NCBI GenBank assembly: GCA_963991145.1
Contig: CAXDOZ010000030.1
Location: forward strand, 1-22,974
Direction of reading: 5' to 3'
Length of the DNA: 22,974 nt
DNA from: CAXDOZ01 sp963991145
GTDB taxonomy: Bacteria; Bacteroidota; Bacteroidia; Chitinophagales; JABDMM01
Part shown: one piece after another, positions 1 to 6,889 of the stretch
Numbering within the stretch: position 1 is the first letter of the stretch
How the letters are laid out: the number at the start of each line of letters is the position of its first letter
Notes under the pieces: generated by a model
What the model saw: only the letters and a program-made list of their open reading frames with translations
The model's database searches: none
What the model was told of the DNA's origin: nothing
Position numbers and translations under genes: made by a program

Positions 1-2
1 AT

Positions 3-749
3 ATTCTCACTGAAGAGCTTTTTGCAATTGGTGATATGTCGGTTGATCAGGCTGCATTTGCAACTTACATGGAGATCTACCACCGCAAACCAGTGCAGGA
101 TAGCAAGGAAGCAACAGTAGCCAGATACTACAGTGATTTTGTTGCCGAGCAATGTCTGGTTTATGAGGAAAGCCAATTGGCAAATAAGTATCCGGATTTC
201 AAAAACCTTATGAATGAGTACCGTGCAGGTATTCTACTTTTTGAGCTTACAGATGAGAAAGTTTGGTCAAAAGCGATCGAAGACACAGCCGGGTTGAGAG
301 CTTACCACGATGCAAACAAGAATGACTACTTATGGGATGAGCGCCTTCAGGTTGTGATCTACCACTGCAAGGATGAAGAAAGTGTGATACTGGCAAGAAA
401 GCTTGCAGCTAAAGGGAAGAGTAGTGCAGATATCCTTAAGAAAACGAACAAAGGTGGCTCTAATAAAGTGACAGCCATTGAAGGAAAATATCAGAGAGGA
501 CAATACGATCTCATCGACAATATAAACTGGGTTGAAGGATTAAGCCAGAACGTCAGCAATCCTGATGGTAGCACCACTTTCGTAAATGTAATTGGAGTAG
601 TCCCTCCAGAACCTAAAGAGCTTCACGAGGCTAAAGGATACATCGTTTCTGATTATCAGGAATACCTTGAGAAAGAATGGGTAAAGGAGTTGAGAGCTAA
701 ATACACCATTATGGTTGATCAGGAAGTCTTTGAATCATTGATCAAGTAG
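3..749 (+). CDS. Peptidylprolyl isomerase (PpiC/SurA-like), C-terminal part, 5'-truncated by window edge
   Basis: The frame is open to the left edge, so the first visible ATG (position 36) is internal; the residues before it (ILTEELFAIGD) continue the same protein. What remains, about 248 residues, resembles the C-terminal half of the large periplasmic peptidyl-prolyl isomerases of Flavobacteriales. It is helical and charged, and ends with a segment (EAKGYIVSDYQEYLEKEW) typical of that family just before the stop. The parvulin catalytic domain itself probably lies outside the window. The inferred role is folding or chaperoning exported and outer-membrane proteins. It is the first visible gene of a run with two further folding-factor genes; its TAG stop overlaps the GTG start of the next gene by one base (TAGTG), which suggests translational coupling. 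The family call is inferred from the C-terminus and the neighbours. Confidence 0.72.
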   Translation: MLTEELFAIGDMSVDQAAFATYMEIYHRKPVQDSKEATVARYYSDFVAEQCLVYEESQLANKYPDFKNLMNEYRAGILLFELTDEKVWSKAIEDTAGLRAYHDANKNDYLWDERLQVVIYHCKDEESVILARKLAAKGKSSADILKKTNKGGSNKVTAIEGKYQRGQYDLIDNINWVEGLSQNVSNPDGSTTFVNVIGVVPPEPKELHEAKGYIVSDYQEYLEKEWVKELRAKYTIMVDQEVFESLIK

Positions 750-1603
750 TGACTTTAAGGAGATACATTTCTTTTTTGCCCTTCGGGCTGATTGCTCTTG
801 GCTGTCATTTTGGTGCAGAAAGAGAAGTTGAGATTCCTGAAGACCCGGTAGCCGAGGTTGATGGAAATTACCTCACAAAATCAGATCTGGAAGGAATTGG
901 GCGAGGCCTGGATAAGGAAGACAGTATCGCCATGGTGAATTTCTACATTGAGGAATGGATCAAAGAGCAGTTACTGGTTCAGAAAGCCAGAGAAATAATG
1001 CCTGAGGAAGATCTTGATTTCAATAGACAGGTTCAGAAGTACGAGAATGATCTTGTACTTGAAGCCTATATGTCTGAATTGAAGTTTAAAGCAGATACCA
1101 ATGTCTCTAATGTAGAGATCAAGTCATATTTCGAGGAGCAAATCGAGAATTACCGACTTGATGAGAATTTGTACAGATTGAATTTTGTTATGATTCCAAG
1201 CTCCAGCCCTGTAATTGACTCAATCTACAACTGGCTGAGTGAAGAGGGTTCAGAAGCAAAATTGAAGATCTCAAACAGAGCTGAAAGTTTCTCTGGTCAG
1301 GCTATGCTTGACGATAGTTTATGGATCAATAATAGCACCCTGACCAATTGGGTCCCGGCCTCTCAGGAAACTTTAGACTCATACGAAGAGGGTTTGGTAA
1401 AGGTTTACCTGAAAGATGGAGCCAGCTATTTGATCAGGATATTGGAGAGAAAAGTCGAGGGTGACTACGCTCCTTTAGATTATCTGGAGGATGAGATCAA
1501 GGGCATAATTATTGCTCAGAAACAAAGAGAGTACATTAACAATACCTTTAACAAGGTTTTTGAAGAAGGAAAGAACAAGAAACTATTTACCAGGTATCAA
1601 TGA
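749..1603 (+). CDS. Lipoprotein related to PpiC/SurA folding factors, without an obvious catalytic domain
   Basis: A 284-residue protein starting at a GTG that overlaps the preceding stop. The N-terminus is a lipoprotein-type signal: RRYI, a hydrophobic stretch, then ALGC with Cys at residue 19. The -3 residue is Ala rather than Leu, so the lipobox is atypical. After it comes VAEVDGNYLTKSDLE, the beta-strand and helix entry seen at the start of SurA/PpiC N-domains, then a helical region with the EEWIKEQLLVQKA pattern. I do not see the parvulin signatures GDLG or FG-HIIKL, so this is probably a chaperone-like or inactive relative. It lies between two isomerase genes, overlaps both (1 bp upstream, ATGA overlap of 4 bp downstream) and probably shares their mRNA. 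The isomerase relationship is inferred from context and N-domain pattern; substrate unknown. Confidence 0.65.
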   Translation: MTLRRYISFLPFGLIALGCHFGAEREVEIPEDPVAEVDGNYLTKSDLEGIGRGLDKEDSIAMVNFYIEEWIKEQLLVQKAREIMPEEDLDFNRQVQKYENDLVLEAYMSELKFKADTNVSNVEIKSYFEEQIENYRLDENLYRLNFVMIPSSSPVIDSIYNWLSEEGSEAKLKISNRAESFSGQAMLDDSLWINNSTLTNWVPASQETLDSYEEGLVKVYLKDGASYLIRILERKVEGDYAPLDYLEDEIKGIIIAQKQREYINNTFNKVFEEGKNKKLFTRYQ

Positions 1604-2949
1604 GAGTTCTAATAGGATTTATAGCGGTTGCCCTTAGCTTTTCGGCTAGCTTCTCACAGCAACAAATGAAGCTGGTTGATAAGGTTGTAGGCGTCGTTGG
1701 AGGGGATATTATTTTGTACTCAGACATTGAGATGCAGTACCAGCAGATGGCGGGAGAAGTTGAGGTGCCTGAAGATGCTCATTGCATGATCTTTGATCAA
1801 CTTCTACTGGAAAAGCTATTCTTGAATCAGGCAAAACTGGATTCAGTTTTTATAAGTGAGGATGAGGTTGAAGCCGAACTGGATAGCCGATTGAATTACT
1901 TCATCTCTCTTTTAGGATCAGCTCAGGACCTGGAAGATTACTACGGCAAATCTATTGTGGCCATCAAGAATGATTTTCGTGATGATATTCGCAAGCAGCT
2001 CTTAGCAGAGAGAATGCAGCAACAGGTTCTTTCTAATGTAACAGTTACTCCAAAAGAAGTAAAAGAGTTTTTTAACTCCATACCCACGGATAGTTTACCA
2101 TATTTCAATGCCGAAGTAGAACTTGGCGAGATCATTATTTTCCCTAAGGTTTCAAAGACTGCCAAGCAGACGGCTTTTCAAAAGATAGAAGGAATAAGAA
2201 AGAAGATCGTAGAAGAGAACTTCGATTTTGGAATTCAGGCTAGAATCTACTCAGAGGATCCTGGATCCGCATCAATGAATGGAGACCTTGGTTTTATCTC
2301 TCGTGGGCAAACCGTTCCTGAGTTTGAAGCTGCGGCTTACAAATTGGAAGAAGGTGAGATCTCAGGCGTAGTAGAAACTGAGTTTGGATTTCACATTATC
2401 AAACTCCTTGAAAGACAAGGGGAGAATGTCCATATTGCCCATATTCTGATCGCTCCTGAGATAACCCTGGATGATATGGAGGCCGCAGTTAAGACCTTAG
2501 ACAGTGTTCGAACTCTTCTGACTGAGGATTCAATGGAGTTTAAAATCGCTGTAAAGAGGTTCTCTGAAGACGAATTCTCAAAGAATTCGGGTGGATTAAT
2601 GATGAATCCAAGTACCGGTTCTCCATGGTATGAACTCCCGGAACTTGAAGGGAAAGTGAACGTCGCACTTCGCGAAGTTGAAGTTAGTGGATATACTGAA
2701 GTGTTGACCTTTGAGAACCCTTCAAATGGTAAAACTGGCTTTAGAATTATTCATTTAATGAATGAGAGAGAGCCTCATGTGGCAGATCTTGGGAAGGATT
2801 ATGAGAAGATCATGAGTGCTGCCGCTAATCAGAAGAAGCAGGATCTTTTGGTCGATTGGGTTAAAGATAAAAAGGGCAAAACGCATATATTTATAGCAGA
2901 GGATTTCAGCGACTGCGAAGCTATTGAGAAGTGGCTTCCGGCTAATTAA
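1600..2949 (+). CDS. SurA-like periplasmic peptidyl-prolyl isomerase with two parvulin domains
   Basis: A 449-residue exported protein with a Sec signal peptide (residues 1-19, cut before QQQMK). The N-domain opens with LVDKVVGVVGGDIILYSDIE, the usual SurA entry. The first parvulin domain spans about 172-271 and shows the family signatures GDLGFISRGQTVPEFE (229-243) and EFGFHIIKL (261-269). A second, more divergent parvulin domain starts at VHIAHILI (278-284), retains NSGGLM and ends near 388. SurA proteins escort unfolded outer-membrane proteins across the periplasm. The gene overlaps the lipoprotein gene by 4 bp (ATGA) and lies 15 bp before the MoxR gene. I withhold a symbol because Bacteroidota carry several paralogues and orthology to E. 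coli surA is not shown. Confidence 0.87.
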   Translation: MRVLIGFIAVALSFSASFSQQQMKLVDKVVGVVGGDIILYSDIEMQYQQMAGEVEVPEDAHCMIFDQLLLEKLFLNQAKLDSVFISEDEVEAELDSRLNYFISLLGSAQDLEDYYGKSIVAIKNDFRDDIRKQLLAERMQQQVLSNVTVTPKEVKEFFNSIPTDSLPYFNAEVELGEIIIFPKVSKTAKQTAFQKIEGIRKKIVEENFDFGIQARIYSEDPGSASMNGDLGFISRGQTVPEFEAAAYKLEEGEISGVVETEFGFHIIKLLERQGENVHIAHILIAPEITLDDMEAAVKTLDSVRTLLTEDSMEFKIAVKRFSEDEFSKNSGGLMMNPSTGSPWYELPELEGKVNVALREVEVSGYTEVLTFENPSNGKTGFRIIHLMNEREPHVADLGKDYEKIMSAAANQKKQDLLVDWVKDKKGKTHIFIAEDFSDCEAIEKWLPAN

Positions 2950-2964
2950 AAGCGGCATTCCAAT

Positions 2965-3930
2965 ATGAGCGAATACAGTTCCGACGTCGAAGCAGTCGAC
3001 GCCTTTAAAGCCCGATTTGAGGGTCTTCAGAGCGAAGTTTCAAAAGTTATTGTAGGTCAGAAAGAAGTGGTAGAGCAAGTGTGTATCTCCATCTTTTGTG
3101 ATGGCCATAGTTTGCTTGTAGGTGTGCCAGGATTGGCAAAAACTTTACTGGTAAATACGATCGCTCAGTGTCTTGATCTCTCTTTTAATAGAATTCAGTT
3201 CACCCCGGACCTAATGCCCTCCGATATCGTTGGGGCTGAGGTTTTGGATGAGAACAGAAACTTTCGTTTCAATCGCGGACCGATCTTTTCAAATATCATC
3301 CTGGCTGATGAGATCAACCGTACACCGCCTAAAACGCAATCCGCATTGCTGGAAGCAATGCAGGAAAGAGCAATTACGGCTTCCGGGCACCGACATGAGT
3401 TAGACCTGCCATTCTTTGTTTTGGCTACGCAGAATCCAATCGAGCAGGAAGGAACCTATCCATTACCTGAAGCTCAGCTCGATCGCTTCATGTTCAATAT
3501 CATTTTGGATTACCCGAGCTATGAGGAGGAGGTATCTGTAGTAAAGAGCACTACTTCAAGTGAAATGCCTTCTGTTTCAAAGGTTATGACTGCAACTGAG
3601 ATCATTCAATTCCAAAGATTGATCAGAAAGATCCCAATTACTGATAATGTGCTTGAGTATGCTGTTGGCCTGGCTTCCAAAACCAGACCTGGCAGAGACA
3701 ACAGTCCTGAATTGGTAAACAACTATTTAGCATGGGGAGCCGGACCAAGAGCTTCGCAATATTTGGTTTTGGGAGCAAAGTGTCACGCCGCTACAAAAGG
3801 AAAGTACTCTCCTGATATTGAAGATGTAAGAGCAGTTGCACTTCCAATTTTAAGGCACAGAGTATTCAAGAATTACAAAGCTGAAGCAGAGGGACTGGAT
3901 ATTGATGATATCCTTCAGCAGCTTCTCTAA
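2965..3930 (+). CDS. MoxR-family AAA+ ATPase
   Basis: A 321-residue cytoplasmic ATPase of normal length for the MoxR family. Walker A is GVPGLAKT (53-60), where the family typically carries Ala or Gly before Lys. Walker B is IILADEINR (111-119), sensor 1 is ATQNP (154-158), and the arginine-finger segment is EAQLDRF (169-175). The C-terminal lid domain includes a conserved TRPGRD-like segment. MoxR ATPases act as chaperones that mature or remodel protein complexes, often with von Willebrand factor A proteins; no such partner is in view because the next gene runs the other way. It starts 15 bp after the SurA-like gene and may be the last gene of the folding operon. Its stop overlaps the convergent phosphatase gene by 4 bp. 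Confidence 0.93.
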   Translation: MSEYSSDVEAVDAFKARFEGLQSEVSKVIVGQKEVVEQVCISIFCDGHSLLVGVPGLAKTLLVNTIAQCLDLSFNRIQFTPDLMPSDIVGAEVLDENRNFRFNRGPIFSNIILADEINRTPPKTQSALLEAMQERAITASGHRHELDLPFFVLATQNPIEQEGTYPLPEAQLDRFMFNIILDYPSYEEEVSVVKSTTSSEMPSVSKVMTATEIIQFQRLIRKIPITDNVLEYAVGLASKTRPGRDNSPELVNNYLAWGAGPRASQYLVLGAKCHAATKGKYSPDIEDVRAVALPILRHRVFKNYKAEAEGLDIDDILQQLL

Positions 3931-4622
3931 GGCTTATAGCTAACAATATCGTGCTTGGATTTTTTGCAGCTATAGAACTGCATATTGTCCATGTCAAGCG
4001 CAAATAAATAGCCTTTACCATTTTTCACTCCCTGATAAACGCAGCCTCCATCCAGGTTGATGACCTTCACTTTTGATTTATCGAGCTGAGCCTTGATGTC
4101 TTTTTTTGATAAAGGTGTATGTCCGTGAAGGATGATCCTTCTTCCAATCTGCTTTTTGTCATGTGAATGAGTACGAGAGAAAAGCATGCTGTGCAGATCA
4201 TCGCGGAAGTTGGGAATTTCAAAATTGAGTGAGGCATGAACCAGCACAAAATCATCCAGCTCGATAAAGTATGGTAGCGATTTCAGGAATTTCCGATACT
4301 TCTTAGAGATGTCTTTCGGTTTCTTCTCTTCAAAAGATTCCATTGTCTCCTTTCCTCCCCACTTTTTCCAGTGGTTGAAATAGGCTTTGGATTTCATGCT
4401 TTTGATCATGATCTCCTCGTGATTGCCTCGCAGTACCTCTACTCGAATTCCACTATTCTGAAGGTCGAAGACCTTATCTATGATTTGCCGTGAATATGGT
4501 CCCCTGTCAACGAGATCCCCAATTAGAAAGAGTTCATCGTCATTGTTAAGCCCAATTTTGGATAGGAGCTTTTCAAAGGAGTGATAACAGCCATGAAGGT
4601 CGCCAATGGCATATCTCGACAT
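3927..4622 (-). CDS. PPP-type metallophosphoesterase (serine/threonine phosphatase or Ap4A hydrolase-like)
   Basis: A 231-residue cytoplasmic enzyme with the full PPP metallophosphatase motif set: GDLHG (7-11), GDLVDRGP (35-42), RGNHEE (65-70), VHASLN (128-133) and HGHTPL (166-171). The metal ligands D8, H10, D36, N67, H129 and H168 are all present. Members hydrolyse phosphoserine/phosphothreonine or diadenosine tetraphosphate using two metal ions; the sequence does not say which. It lies 18 bp after the SRPBCC gene on the same strand and probably shares a transcript. Its TAG stop overlaps the MoxR TAA stop from the opposite strand, leaving no room for a terminator between them. Confidence 0.88.
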   Translation of the reverse strand: MSRYAIGDLHGCYHSFEKLLSKIGLNNDDELFLIGDLVDRGPYSRQIIDKVFDLQNSGIRVEVLRGNHEEIMIKSMKSKAYFNHWKKWGGKETMESFEEKKPKDISKKYRKFLKSLPYFIELDDFVLVHASLNFEIPNFRDDLHSMLFSRTHSHDKKQIGRRIILHGHTPLSKKDIKAQLDKSKVKVINLDGGCVYQGVKNGKGYLFALDMDNMQFYSCKKSKHDIVSYKP

Positions 4623-4640
4623 GGCTCTAAAATAGGAGAA

Positions 4641-5138
4641 CTATGCGCTTTGAGCGGTTTGAAAATCGACTTTCTTTCCAGATTTAATTGTACCGAAGAT
4701 CTTCTCAAGCTTTTCATGTCTGTAGTCGAAAATTTCATTGAGTTGGGACTTAACAAACAAGGAATGGGCAAGATTTCCCAGGATGCCGTATGGTAGCTCG
4801 TAATGCACTACATCTCTCATTTCAACACCGCCTTCTACTTCTTTGAAGTAATGCTTGTGATGCCAAAATGTATATGGACCAAATCGTTGCTCATCCACAA
4901 AGTAATGTGGTTCAATAACGTGCTTGATCTCAGTTACCCAGGTAATTGGAATGTTCAAAACCGGGCTCACGATATAACTGATGATCATTCCCTGATACAT
5001 CACATCCTCCGGATCTGAAGTTATATTGAACCCCATATAATCTGGGGTGATCTCTTTCAGATTCTTTGGGCTGGAAAAGAAATCCCAGGCCTCCTTCAAA
5101 CTCATCGGCAAAAACTGCTTCCTCTCTAATGTATGCAT
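4641..5138 (-). CDS. SRPBCC-fold (START-like) protein
   Basis: A 165-residue protein of the polyketide-cyclase/START-like fold, in the group often annotated as cell-division-inhibitor-like SRPBCC proteins. It starts MHTLERKQFLPMSLKEAW, followed by FFSSPKNLKEITP, the typical opening of this group, then ITWVTEI, VDEQRFGPYTFWHH and a final amphipathic helix. These folds make a deep hydrophobic cavity for lipids or other small apolar molecules; no ligand can be read here. I chose the ATG at 5138 because the longer reading, up to 5252, adds 38 residues that do not resemble the family and would overlap the divergent DUF2452 gene. It lies upstream of the phosphatase gene, likely in one operon. Confidence 0.82.
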   Translation of the reverse strand: MHTLERKQFLPMSLKEAWDFFSSPKNLKEITPDYMGFNITSDPEDVMYQGMIISYIVSPVLNIPITWVTEIKHVIEPHYFVDEQRFGPYTFWHHKHYFKEVEGGVEMRDVVHYELPYGILGNLAHSLFVKSQLNEIFDYRHEKLEKIFGTIKSGKKVDFQTAQSA

Positions 5139-5177
5139 AGCATCTATCTTCTTGCACCCAAACAGTTTTAGCATAAA

Positions 5178-5211
5178 TTGGTTTAGGAGAATACAATAGA
5201 TGTAGAATTTG
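5178..5211 (+). promoter_or_regulatory. Possible Bacteroidota-type promoter for the DUF2452 gene
   Basis: In the 98-bp gap between the divergent SRPBCC and DUF2452 genes, TTG at 5178-5180 is followed after 22 bp by TAGAATTTG at 5203-5211. The known Bacteroidota consensus is TTTG near -33 and TAnnTTTG near -7. The -7 element here has three rather than two bases between TA and TTTG, so the match is imperfect. It would leave a leader of about 20 bases before the ATG at 5237. Confidence 0.3.
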
Positions 5212-5236
5212 AAGGGCTTAGCTAACTTGCAGTAGA

Positions 5237-5662
5237 ATGGAAGAGAATCCAATAGATAAGGATAAGATTACCAAGAACCCGAGCACATTGCCGTATTCTC
5301 ATACGATTGGTGGTGTTCCAATCAAACCAGAGGACAAGGGTAAAATCAAGGGGAGAGCCCTTGCTGCCATGGAAGAGCAAACGAATGCTCAGCTATCGCA
5401 GCTCAAAGAGCAGATGGAGCTTATTGCCAACCAGGCTAAGGCCATTCAGGAGAGAATTAATGTTTCTCAGATCATTTACGGGGCAAATATCGGTTTCGAG
5501 CCATTGATCGGGCATATCTATCACCTCTACGAAACAGAGGAGAATGCTTATACCTTAAGTCTAATTGGTCCGGGAGAGTGGGGCAGATCAAAAAATCAGT
5601 ACAAGTTTATCGCCACCGTAAAACTTCTTGCAGATCACACCTGGGAGGTTCAGGAAGACTAA
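5237..5662 (+). CDS. DUF2452 family protein
   Basis: A 141-residue soluble protein with no signal peptide or membrane segment. It resembles the DUF2452 family: an N-terminal LPYSHTIGGVPIKPEDKGKI segment, then KGRALAAMEEQTN, a helical or coiled-coil stretch rich in Gln and Glu (about 45-75), then FEPLIGHIYHLYE and LSLIGPGEWG, ending in a short beta region. The family is common in Bacteroidota and has no known function that I can state. The gene stands alone: it diverges from the SRPBCC/phosphatase pair and is followed by a 140-bp gap. The family assignment is from pattern recognition. Confidence 0.82.
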   Translation: MEENPIDKDKITKNPSTLPYSHTIGGVPIKPEDKGKIKGRALAAMEEQTNAQLSQLKEQMELIANQAKAIQERINVSQIIYGANIGFEPLIGHIYHLYETEENAYTLSLIGPGEWGRSKNQYKFIATVKLLADHTWEVQED

Positions 5663-5674
5663 TCATCTCATTTC

Positions 5675-5690
5675 TACCTAGTTCTAGGTA
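5675..5690. promoter_or_regulatory. Perfect 7-2-7 palindrome upstream of the first NarL-type regulator; candidate regulator-binding site
   Basis: TACCTAG, TT, CTAGGTA forms a perfect inverted repeat 112 bp before the start of the regulator gene. NarL-family regulators of enterobacteria bind heptamers (TACYYMT) arranged as 7-2-7 inverted repeats; each arm here matches six of seven positions. A related half-site, TACCTAT, lies at 8905-8911, just before the second regulator. Binding is an inference. Alternatively the palindrome, 12 bp after the DUF2452 stop and followed by TTT, could be a weak terminator stem. Confidence 0.35.
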
Positions 5691-5802
5691 TTTCCTTACT
5701 GTATTTCCAGTCTTAGCTTCATCACTGGAATGGAGAGCACGTCAATTTTCACTTTAACAAATATGGAATTTGTCTAAAGTATTGATAGCTTAATTACCCG
5801 CT

Positions 5803-6463
5803 ATGAATGAAAACCCCATCTCAGTACTTATAGTCGATGATCATCAATTGATGATCGATGGTTTGAAACACTGTTTAAATCCTGTCTCAGCTATTAAAGT
5901 TATTGGAGAAGAGAATAATGGTGTAAAAGCTCTGGAATTCCTAAATGGGAATGAAGTTGATGTCATTTTGCTCGACATCTCAATGCCTGAAATGGACGGT
6001 ATTGAAACCGCAATAAAGGTTAAAGAGACAAAGCCCCAATGTGAAGATCATAATGCTTACAATGTTTGATGACATTGGCAGGATCTCAAGGGCAGTTGAA
6101 ATTGGAGTGGATGGATACCTTTTAAAAAATACCGGGGTAGCTGAATTGGAAGACGCGATCATTAGTGTAAACAATGGAAAGCAATTCTATTCTGATGAGG
6201 TTTCAAATAAATTAATTGCCTCAATTAGAGAAGAGCGAATTCAATCTAAAGAAGAAACCGAGGGAAATAAATCTCCAGACCTTACAAAGAGGGAAAGGGA
6301 AATTTTAGAATTGGTAGCGGAAGGAAACACCTCCAGTCAGATTGGAGAAAAATTATTTATTAGTTCTCAAACAGTCGATACACATCGAAAAAATATCATG
6401 CGCAAAGTTGGTGTACATAATACCGCTGCGCTTGTAAAATGGTCATTAACTAATTTAAAATAA
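5803..6463 (+). pseudogene. NarL/FixJ-type response regulator interrupted by a +1 frameshift
   Basis: Two overlapping reading frames together encode one regulator. The first frame (5803-6069) gives the N-terminal receiver: acidic pair D12-D13 in IVDDHQ and phosphoacceptor D58 in LLDISMPEMDG. It then runs off into unrelated residues and stops. The second frame, joined at about 6038, gives NVKIIMLTMFDD, the receiver lysine in YLLKNTG and a LuxR-type helix-turn-helix (LTKREREILELVAEG to VDTHRKNIMRKVGVHN). Dropping one C from CCCC at 6034-6037 restores a continuous 219-residue protein that aligns along its length with the intact regulator at 8921-9634. The GTG at 6041 opens only half a receiver and has no visible ribosome-binding site, so I do not treat it as a separate gene. 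The cause may be assembly error, recent mutation, or less likely frameshifting during translation. The regulatory family is certain; whether it works is not. Confidence 0.8.
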
Positions 6464-6470
6464 AACACCT

Positions 6471-6869
6471 ATGTCAACCCAAGTAAGTGATTCAGATCTA
6501 CAAAACATTTTGGAAAATCCATCCATCTCAAGAGAAGGAGCTGATGGCAACGGAAATTATATTCTAAGCTTTGATAGTTTGAATATTCCCGATGGCTACA
6601 TCATTTCAAATTTTACTCTTTTGGCAAAATTTCCAATTGAATCAGATCTGCAGAATCATACAGATATTCTTTACATCAGGATTTCTGAAAGCACTGATAC
6701 AGGGTTATCGCCCAATTCTCCAGTGGTAGTTGCTTCTTCCTCATTTGACCTCAACGCTGTAGGTGGTTCGGCCAATCTTGACGTGCATAACTACGATGAT
6801 AAAAGCGAAAAGATGGTACGCGTAAAAGTCAGCTACCCAGATGTCAAAGACCACGATATTGAAGATTAA
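6471..6869 (+). CDS. Uncharacterised small protein inside the two-component cluster
   Basis: A 132-residue protein that I do not recognise. It begins MSTQVSDSDLQNILENP, has no signal peptide or membrane helix, and contains alternating hydrophobic and polar residues that suggest beta strands (GNYILSFDSL, YIISNFTLLAKFP, DILYIRISES, PVVVASSSFDL). The C-terminus is acidic. A small beta-sandwich is plausible but unproven. It lies 7 bp after the frameshifted regulator and 20 bp before the kinase gene, on the same strand, so it is probably co-transcribed and may take part in the same signalling pathway. The context is the only functional clue. Codon pattern and in-frame spacing support it as a real gene. 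Confidence 0.6.
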   Translation: MSTQVSDSDLQNILENPSISREGADGNGNYILSFDSLNIPDGYIISNFTLLAKFPIESDLQNHTDILYIRISESTDTGLSPNSPVVVASSSFDLNAVGGSANLDVHNYDDKSEKMVRVKVSYPDVKDHDIED

Positions 6870-6889
6870 AAAATCACAATAAGAGATCA

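Noticed and set aside
4581..4796. A plus-strand frame across the phosphatase/SRPBCC junction
   Set aside because: It is antisense to both gene ends and has no supporting features.
4930..5196. An 88-residue minus-strand frame overlapping the SRPBCC gene
   Set aside because: It is in another frame of a gene with clear family motifs; its sequence has no recognisable pattern.
6034..6045. Programmed +1 frameshift in the regulator
   Set aside because: The CCC-C context is present, but there is no adjacent stop codon, rare codon or stimulator structure that I can see; mutation or assembly error is simpler.
6041..6463. A separate DNA-binding protein starting at GTG 6041
   Set aside because: It would begin in the middle of the receiver domain with no ribosome-binding site; it is the second half of the frameshifted regulator.
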